Assembly (NCBI GenBank): GCA_031286695.1
Contig: JAITTY010000005.1
Location: 806,001 to 870,000, forward strand
DNA length: 64,000 nucleotides
From: Sphingobacterium sp.
Lineage (GTDB): Bacteria > Bacteroidota > Bacteroidia > Sphingobacteriales > Sphingobacteriaceae
Direction: 5' to 3'
Positions 51,035 to 58,549 of this stretch are shown piece after piece; the first letter of the stretch is position 1; each line of letters opens with the position of its first letter. The translations under genes were made by a program, and so were the position numbers. A model generated the notes under the pieces. It made no database searches, was not told the DNA's origin, and saw nothing but the letters and a program-made list of their open reading frames with translations.

Positions 51035-52555
51035 ATGAAAAAACAAACCTATATTTGGCTTGTATCGCTGATCCCGCTACTATCTTCCTGTTCTTCCGAG
51101 ACAGAAAGAGAAAGTAAACCAATAATCAACATCCAACTGGAGCACAGCATACTATCGCTAACCAAAGAAGCTACAAAACTCCATGTGCCATGGGATTTAC
51201 AATATGACCGGGTCAACGACGCCATTCTGTTTTCTGAAATCGGAGGAAGTATACGAAGGCTGGATACGAAAACAAAAGTTGTTACTTTGGTGGACAGCCT
51301 GACCGACGTTTACCACCAGCGCACCCTGGGACTATTAGGGATGGCACTGTATCAACCCGAACAGCAACAAGCCTATCTTTACCTTTCTTACACAAGTAAA
51401 AAAGACAGCCTTATTTTCTCCAACTTATATCGCTACGATTATAATACGGCAGGCAAGTTGTCAAACCCAAAATTGCTTTTACAGATTCCTGGAAACACAG
51501 GACACAACGGCTCCCGAGTTATTGTTTCGACAGACAAAAAAGTGTATTGGGCTACAGGTGATGCAGCAAGTGATACCTTTGCGCAAGACAGCACCTCATT
51601 AAATGGCAAAATCTTACGCCTCAATCTCGACGGAAGCATCCCAAAAGACAATCCAATTGCAAACAGCTATGTATATGCATGGGGATTTCGAAACATGCAA
51701 GGACTTACCCATGATGCGAAAGGCTTAATTTACACATCTGAACATGGCGATGCCATCGAAGATGAAATCAACCTGATCCAACCGCTAAAAAATTATGGCT
51801 GGCCACAGATCGAAGGTATGATTGATACGGAAAAGGAAAAAGCTATTGCCAAAAGCTCCCCAAGACAGGAACCCATTAAATCGTGGACTCCAGTCGTCGC
51901 ACCATCCGGTATGGCGTATTACAGTTCTAACGTTATCCCTGAATGGAAACACAGTTTATTACTCGCGACTTTAAAAAATCAGTCCTTACGTATCCTAAAA
52001 TTATCTGCCAACGGGCAGCAGATCGTCGATGAGAAGATCCTATTCAAAGATCAGCTTGGCCGGCTAAGATCCGTATTGACCTTACCCAATGGGGACATTT
52101 ATTTCTGTTCAAGCAACCGTGACTGGAATCCGCAAAAGGGATTTCCAAAGCCCGATGACGACGTGATCTATCGTCTCCGTATTACCGATAAAGCCGCTGC
52201 ACCAATGATTAAACCCGTCGCTGCCAATGCGGTCAACTCCCCTGCCAAAAGTGGTCAAGCCTTATACGAAGCCTATTGCGCTTCTTGTCATAAAACAGAT
52301 GGAATGGGGCTAACAAATACCTTCCCCCCCTTAGCCAACTCAGCTCTTGTCAACGGCGAACCAGCACCTTTATTGCAGGTTATCCTCCATGGACTGAAAG
52401 ACAAAACAATAGCCAAGGTCAAATACGAGAGCGCAATGCCATCTTTTTCATTCCTAAAAAATGAAGAGGTCATTGAAATCACCAATTATATCCGTACACA
52501 CTTTGGAAATTCTGCCCCTAAAATTAACCAACAGCATTTAACCTCATTACGATAA
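51035..52555 (+). CDS. Sorbosone dehydrogenase-like lipoprotein fused to cytochrome c
   Basis: This 506-residue lipoprotein (lipobox LLSSC, C19) has a glucose/sorbosone dehydrogenase-type beta-propeller (about residues 50-390; LHVPWDLQYDRVNDAILFSE, HNGSRVIVSTDKKVYWATGD) and a C-terminal cytochrome c domain with the heme motif CASCHK (near residue 430). The propeller family uses PQQ as cofactor and passes electrons to the heme. It would oxidise an aldose in the periplasm. The ATG at 51035 is chosen over a TTG at 50993 because it begins the lipoprotein signal. It heads a four-gene operon with tight spacing. Confidence 0.88.
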   Translation: MKKQTYIWLVSLIPLLSSCSSETERESKPIINIQLEHSILSLTKEATKLHVPWDLQYDRVNDAILFSEIGGSIRRLDTKTKVVTLVDSLTDVYHQRTLGLLGMALYQPEQQQAYLYLSYTSKKDSLIFSNLYRYDYNTAGKLSNPKLLLQIPGNTGHNGSRVIVSTDKKVYWATGDAASDTFAQDSTSLNGKILRLNLDGSIPKDNPIANSYVYAWGFRNMQGLTHDAKGLIYTSEHGDAIEDEINLIQPLKNYGWPQIEGMIDTEKEKAIAKSSPRQEPIKSWTPVVAPSGMAYYSSNVIPEWKHSLLLATLKNQSLRILKLSANGQQIVDEKILFKDQLGRLRSVLTLPNGDIYFCSSNRDWNPQKGFPKPDDDVIYRLRITDKAAAPMIKPVAANAVNSPAKSGQALYEAYCASCHKTDGMGLTNTFPPLANSALVNGEPAPLLQVILHGLKDKTIAKVKYESAMPSFSFLKNEEVIEITNYIRTHFGNSAPKINQQHLTSLR

Positions 52556-52560
52556 ATCTC

Positions 52561-53793
52561 ATGGAAAACAACCTCGAGCCAAAACCCTCCTTATTTAAAA
52601 ATTGGCTATCCATCTTGGGGCCCGGCATCATTACCGCCGCCCTGGTTTTCGGGCCCAGCAAAATGACCATCACATCAAAAATGGGTGCAGATTATGGCTT
52701 CTCCCTGTTATGGGTTGTCGTCGTCGCGATCTTTTTTATGATGGTTTTCACCAATATGGCGGCACGTATCGGCATCGCGAGAGACGAATCTTTACTTACT
52801 TTAATTCGCCAGAAATTTGGTAAAACAACGGCCATCATCATCGGCCTCGGAATCTTCCTTGTCGCAACCTGTTTTCAATCTGGAAATGCCACTGGGGTCT
52901 CCATTTCTGTTTCGGAAGCAACGGGGACAAATCCCAAAATATGGATCATCGTTTTTAATGTCATCGGCATTTTACTGCTGTTCTTCAAGTCTTTCTACGC
53001 ACTATTGGAAAAGCTCATGCTTGGACTTATCATCCTGATGTTATTTGCTTTTCTTTCCACAGCTATTATGATAAAGACACCGGCACAGGATTTTTTCTTA
53101 GGCTTTATTCCAAGCATCCCGCCTTCCTCAGTGGGTTTAATCATCGCTTTCACAGCTTCTTGCTTTTCAATTGTGGGCGCTTTTTATCAAAGCTATCTCG
53201 TTCAGTCAAGAAGAAAATTATCCGCCAATGGACAAATATCAGATCGGCAGATTATCGGAAGCCGGATAGGGATCATTATTCTTGGGATCATGAGCGCAGC
53301 CGTTATGGTCTGCGCCGCAAATACGCTTCACCCCCAAGGGATCAAATTAAATTCTGCCGCTGAGATGGGCCGTGCACTGGAACCACTTTTGGGAACCTAT
53401 GCCTCGCACCTCTTTTTTATCGGTCTTTTCGGTGCCTCCTTTTCCTCCTTGATTGGCAATGCCGTATTAGGCGGTTCGTTACTGGGCGATACCTTTGGCT
53501 TCGGCAACAATCTCAACCACCCTAAAGTGAAGCTCTTTATTTCGCTGGTCATGATTTTTGGATCTGCCATCGCACTGATCTTCGGAAATCTTCCCTTGGA
53601 GCTTATTGTTTTTGCGCAAAGCATCACCATTTTTTTAGTTCCCTTTATTGGCATTATCCTCTTTCTGATCGCAAACGACAAAGAAATTATGGGCGCGCTC
53701 AGAAACAACCCCTTAACGCGGTTATGGGCTATCCTCGGACTCCTATTACTCGTTTTTTTAGCTTTTAGTAATTTCTATAATTTAATCAAATAA
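52561..53793 (+). CDS. Nramp-like transporter lacking the metal-binding motifs
   Basis: This 410-residue inner-membrane protein has about eleven helices and the Nramp (LeuT-fold) start GPGIITAALVFGPSK. Nramp metal transporters carry DPGN at the helix-1 break and MPH in helix 6. Here these read GPSK (residues 31-34) and about AFYQ (residues 207-210), so the metal ligands are absent. It may carry a non-transition-metal cation or an organic solute such as the sugar acid handled by its neighbours. It lies 5 bp after the sorbosone dehydrogenase gene and 7 bp before the epimerase-like gene. Confidence 0.8.
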   Translation: MENNLEPKPSLFKNWLSILGPGIITAALVFGPSKMTITSKMGADYGFSLLWVVVVAIFFMMVFTNMAARIGIARDESLLTLIRQKFGKTTAIIIGLGIFLVATCFQSGNATGVSISVSEATGTNPKIWIIVFNVIGILLLFFKSFYALLEKLMLGLIILMLFAFLSTAIMIKTPAQDFFLGFIPSIPPSSVGLIIAFTASCFSIVGAFYQSYLVQSRRKLSANGQISDRQIIGSRIGIIILGIMSAAVMVCAANTLHPQGIKLNSAAEMGRALEPLLGTYASHLFFIGLFGASFSSLIGNAVLGGSLLGDTFGFGNNLNHPKVKLFISLVMIFGSAIALIFGNLPLELIVFAQSITIFLVPFIGIILFLIANDKEIMGALRNNPLTRLWAILGLLLLVFLAFSNFYNLIK

Positions 53794-53800
53794 TTCAGAC

Positions 53801-54823
53801 ATGGACCATAACAATTTAGCGGAATTGGAACAGCAAATACTTGCACCATCATTAGATCTAATTGAAGATATAAAAAAGATAACAGGTGATATCCTTTTCT
53901 TAGGTATTGGCGGAAAAATGGGGCCAAGCATGGCAAAACTAGCCATGAGGGCTATCCAAGCTGCAGGAATAGACAAAAAGGTCATTGGTGTTTCGCGTTT
54001 TTCCACCAAGGAACTTCAACAGGAACTGGAAGATCTAGGCATAAAGACCATCGCTTGTGACCTACTGAATGAGGAAGAACTCAAAAAGATTCCGCAGGTT
54101 CCGAATGTCATTTACCTCGCAGGACATAAATTCGGCACCACAGGAAATGAAGATTTCACCTGGGCGATGAATACCTATCTTCCAGGAATGGTGGCTTCTC
54201 ATTTTCGAGACTCCAACATTGTTGCTTTTTCTTCGGGTAACGTGCTGCCATTTGTGCCGATAAGTAATGCCGGCGTTTCCGAGGAAAGAACTCCCGAGCC
54301 TGTCGGTGAATACGCGCAATCCTGTTTGGGAAGAGAGCGCATATTCGAGTATTTTTCGAAGAAAAATGGTACACCTACCCTGATCTACCGATTGAATTAT
54401 GCGGTGGATTTTCGCTACGGCGTGCTCGTAGAAATTGCTAAATCGGTCAAAGGGCAACTCCCAATAGATTTGACAACCGAAAACGTCAATGTTATCTGGC
54501 AGGGAGATGCCAACGAAATTGCCTTAAGATCATTACTGCACTGTCAGTCACCAGCCAAAATACTAAATGTCACAGGGCCTGAAATCCTTTCTACACGATG
54601 GATCGCAGAGCGTTTTGCTGAGCATTTCAGCACAAAGCCGATCTTTGTGAATGAACCCGCCGGAACCGCTTTACTAAACAACGCGTCCGAATGCCATCGT
54701 TTATTTGGCTATCCTAAAACAACCATACGGGAAGCGATAGACATTACAGCCAAATGGTTGAACCAAGGTGGCGAACTATGGAATAAAGACACGCACTTTC
54801 AAGAACGAAAAGGAAAATTCTAA
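53801..54823 (+). CDS. NAD-dependent epimerase/dehydratase-like protein
   Basis: This 340-residue protein has an extended-SDR Rossmann fold with the cofactor loop LFLGIGGKMGPSMAK (GxGGxxG, near residue 33) and PNVIYLAGHKFG (near residue 107). The usual catalytic YxxxK is replaced by Y171-AQS-C175, so the general-acid lysine is missing and the chemistry is probably changed. RLNYAVDFRYGVL follows. It lies in the sugar-acid operon between the Nramp-like and DapA-like genes. An oxidoreductase or epimerase role on a sugar derivative is inferred. Confidence 0.8.
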   Translation: MDHNNLAELEQQILAPSLDLIEDIKKITGDILFLGIGGKMGPSMAKLAMRAIQAAGIDKKVIGVSRFSTKELQQELEDLGIKTIACDLLNEEELKKIPQVPNVIYLAGHKFGTTGNEDFTWAMNTYLPGMVASHFRDSNIVAFSSGNVLPFVPISNAGVSEERTPEPVGEYAQSCLGRERIFEYFSKKNGTPTLIYRLNYAVDFRYGVLVEIAKSVKGQLPIDLTTENVNVIWQGDANEIALRSLLHCQSPAKILNVTGPEILSTRWIAERFAEHFSTKPIFVNEPAGTALLNNASECHRLFGYPKTTIREAIDITAKWLNQGGELWNKDTHFQERKGKF

Positions 54824-55884
54824 TGAAAACTTTAGACAACAAATTACAACAGTTGCTTTGGGAAGGGACGGTTATTCCGGCACACCCCCTTGCCTTAAAT
54901 GAGGACCGCAGCATTGACGAGGCACATCAACGGCTCCTGACTCAATATTACATAGCCAGTGGAGCGGGCGGAATCGCTGTCGCAGTACATTCAACCCAGT
55001 TTGAAATTCGGGACCCTGAGATCAACCTTTTTGAAACCGTATTGAGATGGGCTAGCGAAGAAGTCGATAAAGCTGAGCTCCAACGACCATTTATCAAAAT
55101 TGCGGGCATCTGCGGTGCCACAGAACAAGCGATACAGGAGGCAAACACGGCACTTAAATACGGTTATGATATCGGACTTTTGAGTATGGGCGGACTTCAA
55201 AGCTGGACCGAAAATGCAATATTAGATCGAGTTAGAGCAATAGCAGCCATTATTCCTGTTTTTGGATTCTATCTTCAACCCGCTGTTGGTGGCCGCATTT
55301 TCTCGTATTCTTTTTGGCAGCAGTTTGCCGAAATCGACAACGTCGTCGCTATCAAGTGTGCCTCGTTCAACCGGTACCAGACATTAGACGTTATGCGCGC
55401 AATAGCCAACTCCAGCCGGCGAAACCAAATTGCCCTATACACGGGCAATGATGACAACATTGTCAACGATCTGATGAGCGTGTATAATTTCCCTGTAGCT
55501 GGAGAAAACGTCTCCATAGAATTTAAAGGCGGATTACTAGGTCATTGGGCCGTTTGGACGGCAAAAGCCGTTGAACTCCTTCGGGAAATAAAAACATACA
55601 AACAGAACCCCAACAACTTCCATGCGAGCCACCTTCTGAGCAAAGCGATTGCTGTAACAGACAGTAATGCAGCATTTTTTGACCCAGCAAATGCATTCCA
55701 TGGCTGTATACCAGGCTTACATGAGGTGCTCCGTAGACAAGGTTTGATGAAAGGTATCTGGTGTCTGAATCCCGACGAAAATCTATCCATCGGACAGCAA
55801 GAAGAAATTGATCGTGTATATAAAGACTACCCAGACTTAAACGACGACGAATTTGTCAAGGAATTTTTAAAATCGAGATCCTAA
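54823..55884 (+). CDS. Dihydrodipicolinate synthase (DapA) family aldolase-like protein
   Basis: This 353-residue TIM-barrel protein belongs to the class I DapA/NAL/KDG aldolase family. The Schiff-base lysine is K178 in VVAIKCASFNRYQT, and GFYLQPAVGG near residue 147 provides the tyrosine. GGIAVAVHSTQFEIRD near residue 45 replaces the usual GTTGE loop, so it is a divergent member, about 60 residues longer than DapA. In this context it would cleave a 2-keto-3-deoxy sugar acid rather than make lysine precursors. Its ATG overlaps the preceding stop codon (TAATG). Confidence 0.85.
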   Translation: MKTLDNKLQQLLWEGTVIPAHPLALNEDRSIDEAHQRLLTQYYIASGAGGIAVAVHSTQFEIRDPEINLFETVLRWASEEVDKAELQRPFIKIAGICGATEQAIQEANTALKYGYDIGLLSMGGLQSWTENAILDRVRAIAAIIPVFGFYLQPAVGGRIFSYSFWQQFAEIDNVVAIKCASFNRYQTLDVMRAIANSSRRNQIALYTGNDDNIVNDLMSVYNFPVAGENVSIEFKGGLLGHWAVWTAKAVELLREIKTYKQNPNNFHASHLLSKAIAVTDSNAAFFDPANAFHGCIPGLHEVLRRQGLMKGIWCLNPDENLSIGQQEEIDRVYKDYPDLNDDEFVKEFLKSRS

Positions 55885-55901
55885 TAATCGCTTCCTTTTA
55901 T

Positions 55902-55957
55902 AAGGTCTCATCACCCGGGCTAGTCATGGCTGACGAGGTGATGGGACCTTTCTTTTT
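55902..55957 (+). terminator. Terminator of the sorbosone dehydrogenase-DapA operon
   Basis: AAGGTCTCATCACC (55902-55915) and GGTGATGGGACCTT (55937-55950) form a 14-bp stem with one G-T pair, followed by TTCTTTTT. It begins 18 bp after the DapA-like stop and closes the operon. Confidence 0.85.
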
Positions 55958-56030
55958 GTTCCAATTCATATTTTACGAATCAATGACCGACTAAGAGCAA
56001 CAGTGCGCAGCATGAAATGTTTGATTTTTA

Positions 56031-56038
56031 TAACTTTG
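56031..56038 (+). promoter_or_regulatory. -7 box immediately before an AraC gene
   Basis: TAACTTTG matches TAnnTTTG exactly and ends 4 bp before the ATG at 56043. Transcription from it would start at or near the A of the start codon, giving a leaderless mRNA. Confidence 0.5.
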
Positions 56039-56042
56039 CGTC

Positions 56043-56951
56043 ATGACAACTTCTGAAAATATAATTGATTTCTATCAACGGGTATTTCGAGAATCCAATT
56101 ACCCAATAGGTTCTGCGCCCGAACAAATTTCTCATTTTAACGTATTTTCACGTGAGCATTGTCCCTTAAAATCACCTTACAATAGAAAAGATTATTTCAA
56201 AATATCCCTTATGATCGGCGAGGGTCAATTGCATTATGGCGATCAATGGATCCCCATTGACCGTCCCGCACTTGTATTTTCAAGTCCGCTTGTTCCCTAC
56301 TCTTGGGAAACAGACAATCCCGATCAAAAGGGATGGTTCTGTCTCTTTACGCAAAAATTCATTCAAGAAGACAAACATTATAACCATAATATTCTTGAAA
56401 GTCATTTTTTCAATCCGGGTGGTAGCCCCGTCTATTTCTTAACGAATGAACAGGTCGATCTTTTCGATCACATTTTTCAGCGGATGAATACGGAACTGCT
56501 GTCTGAATTTTCGTTCAAATATGAAATTATCCGGAATCAGCTGCAGTTACTCGTTTTAGAAACATTAAAACTAGCGCCAAATGAGGGAATATCACCTTAC
56601 CAAAACGCCAATCAGCGTATTTCCCATCTTTTCTTAGAGCTACTGGAACGGCAGTTTCCGATTGACACCGAAAATTTACTTCGTTTTAAAAATGCAACGG
56701 ATTACGCGCAACAGCTCAACATCCATGTCAATTCGCTAAACAGGGCTTTGAAACAAAATACAGGAAAAACCACACAAGAACTCATCGCACTGCGCATCAC
56801 ACAGGAAGCAAAAGCCCTCCTTCAACATAGCAGCTGGAATATCAATGAAATCGCTTATGCCTTAGGTTTCGAAGAACCGGCAAACTTCAGTAATTATTTC
56901 AAAAAACATGCTGGTGTACCACCTTTAGCCTTCCGCAATAAGCCTGTTTGA
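56043..56951 (+). CDS. AraC family transcriptional regulator
   Basis: This 302-residue protein has a ligand-binding N-terminal half (about 20-180) and a C-terminal AraC DNA-binding domain (about 195-300) with NEIAYALGFEEPANFSNYFKKHAGVPPLAFR. An MFS drug-transporter gene follows 146 bp later on the same strand, so it probably controls that pump. The ligand is not predictable. Confidence 0.88.
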   Translation: MTTSENIIDFYQRVFRESNYPIGSAPEQISHFNVFSREHCPLKSPYNRKDYFKISLMIGEGQLHYGDQWIPIDRPALVFSSPLVPYSWETDNPDQKGWFCLFTQKFIQEDKHYNHNILESHFFNPGGSPVYFLTNEQVDLFDHIFQRMNTELLSEFSFKYEIIRNQLQLLVLETLKLAPNEGISPYQNANQRISHLFLELLERQFPIDTENLLRFKNATDYAQQLNIHVNSLNRALKQNTGKTTQELIALRITQEAKALLQHSSWNINEIAYALGFEEPANFSNYFKKHAGVPPLAFRNKPV

Positions 56952-57097
56952 TTTTCACAATAATTTGTTTGAATTCTATATCTTTCGAAACAAGCAATGG
57001 AGCTACTTTTGTCCCCATCATATTTAGCGGGTCAAAGAGAAAAAAGTGGCCGACAGCATAAACGTCCCTAGAGACGGGAAATTAAAAAAATGACAGG

Positions 57098-58291
57098 ATG
57101 GAAAAAAACACTAAACCACAGCAATCTTTTATCCCGACGATACTAGCATTTGCACTTGTTCCGATTACGGGACTTGCCACTGATATTTATCTTCCGTCGA
57201 TGCCACAAATGGCCCAGGAGCTTGGCTTGAACGAAAGCAAAATTCAGCTAACACTTTCGCTTTTTCTAATCAGCTATGGTGTTGCTCAATTCTTTACAGG
57301 AGCATTGGTTGACGCTTGGGGAAGGTATCGCATCAACCTGATATCACTTTTCCTTTTCATTGTCAGTTTCTGGATCACAGCAAGCACGCAAGATATTTGG
57401 GTTATTTACCTGATGCGTATCCTACAGGGCATCTTATCGGCATTTGTGGTCATCTCAAAAAGAGCCTATTTTGTAGATGTCTATGAAGGCGAACAGCGCA
57501 AGCACTACCTCAGCATTATGACCATCGTCTGGTCGATCGGACCGATTGTCGCTCCTTTTATTGGCGGCTACCTCCAAACACAATTTGGTTGGCGTTCTAA
57601 CTTTATGGTTCTGGCCGTTTACAGTGCCGTACTTTTCATCCTTGAACTGATCTTTTCTGGCGAAACAATCAAACAGAAGAAACCACTCCATATCAACTAC
57701 CTGATCGGCGAATTTAAAATGATGCTTAAAAGCAATGATTTTACGTTCGGTATAGTCATGTGCGGTATATCCTATGGTCTTGTCATGTTCTACAATCTCA
57801 GTGGTCCTTTTTTTATTGAACATCAATTGGGCTATAGTGCGATTACAACCGGTTATACCTCACTTATTATGGGCTTAGCTTGGATGTGTGGTGGTTTTAT
57901 TGGTAAAGCCCTTATTAAAAGAGCCTTGGTTCCAAAGCTGAGAATCGCCAACTTTATTCAAATCAGCCTGATTGTCTGTATGCTGATCGTTTCACCTTAC
58001 TTATCAAATCTATATACATTAACATTTTTCGCATTTGCCGTACATTGTACTGCAGGATTTATCTTTAATAATTATTTCAGCTACTGTTTGGGTAGGTTTC
58101 CATTGTCGGCAGGTATCGCCGGTGGATTGGTTGGCGGAATTACCTACCTCCTTACCTCTTCACTCAGTTACATCACCGTAAGCCTAGTAAACCCTTCTTC
58201 GCAGTTTCAGATTGGATTAGGATATGGGATATTTGCGCTGTTGGGATTGACCATTTTATACCTTATTCATAAGCTGGTCAAAAGCGTATAA
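57098..58291 (+). CDS. Bcr/CflA-type MFS multidrug transporter
   Basis: This 397-residue inner-membrane protein has the twelve-helix MFS pattern. GLATDIYLPSMPQMAQELG after helix 1 is the hallmark of the Bcr/CflA drug-resistance group, and GALVDAWGRYRINL is the motif A loop. It would export drugs or metabolites by proton antiport. An AraC gene precedes it, and the second small-RNA-like unit follows it by about 120 bp. Confidence 0.9.
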   Translation: MEKNTKPQQSFIPTILAFALVPITGLATDIYLPSMPQMAQELGLNESKIQLTLSLFLISYGVAQFFTGALVDAWGRYRINLISLFLFIVSFWITASTQDIWVIYLMRILQGILSAFVVISKRAYFVDVYEGEQRKHYLSIMTIVWSIGPIVAPFIGGYLQTQFGWRSNFMVLAVYSAVLFILELIFSGETIKQKKPLHINYLIGEFKMMLKSNDFTFGIVMCGISYGLVMFYNLSGPFFIEHQLGYSAITTGYTSLIMGLAWMCGGFIGKALIKRALVPKLRIANFIQISLIVCMLIVSPYLSNLYTLTFFAFAVHCTAGFIFNNYFSYCLGRFPLSAGIAGGLVGGITYLLTSSLSYITVSLVNPSSQFQIGLGYGIFALLGLTILYLIHKLVKSV

Positions 58292-58410
58292 GCTATGCGC
58301 TGGTTCTTCCAGCGACAGGGCAACAACAGCCTGTAGCTGACCAGCCACAAAACAGTTTTTAAAAGGTGAATTATTTTTAAAATAGTATTAAAAACAACTA
58401 TATTTGTTGT

Positions 58411-58477
58411 ATCATAATTTAGGTTTATAATTGGTTATTGAAGGTTTTCATTCTCCCCGTTTGAAAACCTTTTTTTT
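58411..58477 (+). ncRNA. Candidate small RNA, copy 2
   Basis: This 67-bp unit matches 16160-16225 at all positions but one (G58440 versus T16189). A -7 box TATATTTG (58399-58406) lies at the same distance as in copy 1, but without the GTGTAA palindrome and without a clear -33 TTG. The terminator stem AAGGTTTTCA/TGAAAACCTT (58441-58450 and 58462-58471) has the same TTCTCCCCGTT loop and eight T residues. It lies between the MFS gene and the convergent HTCS gene. Confidence 0.65.
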
Positions 58478-58549
58478 GACCGAAAAAACCTTCAGTCTGC
58501 TTTCCTAGCTGCTGATGCTGACCAAATTATGAAGGCCTTCGCTTATTTT

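Noticed and set aside
16160..58477. The two 66-bp repeats as ends of a composite mobile element
   Set aside because: They are direct copies 42 kb apart with ordinary chromosomal operons between them, no transposase or target duplication, and each has its own promoter-like box and terminator.
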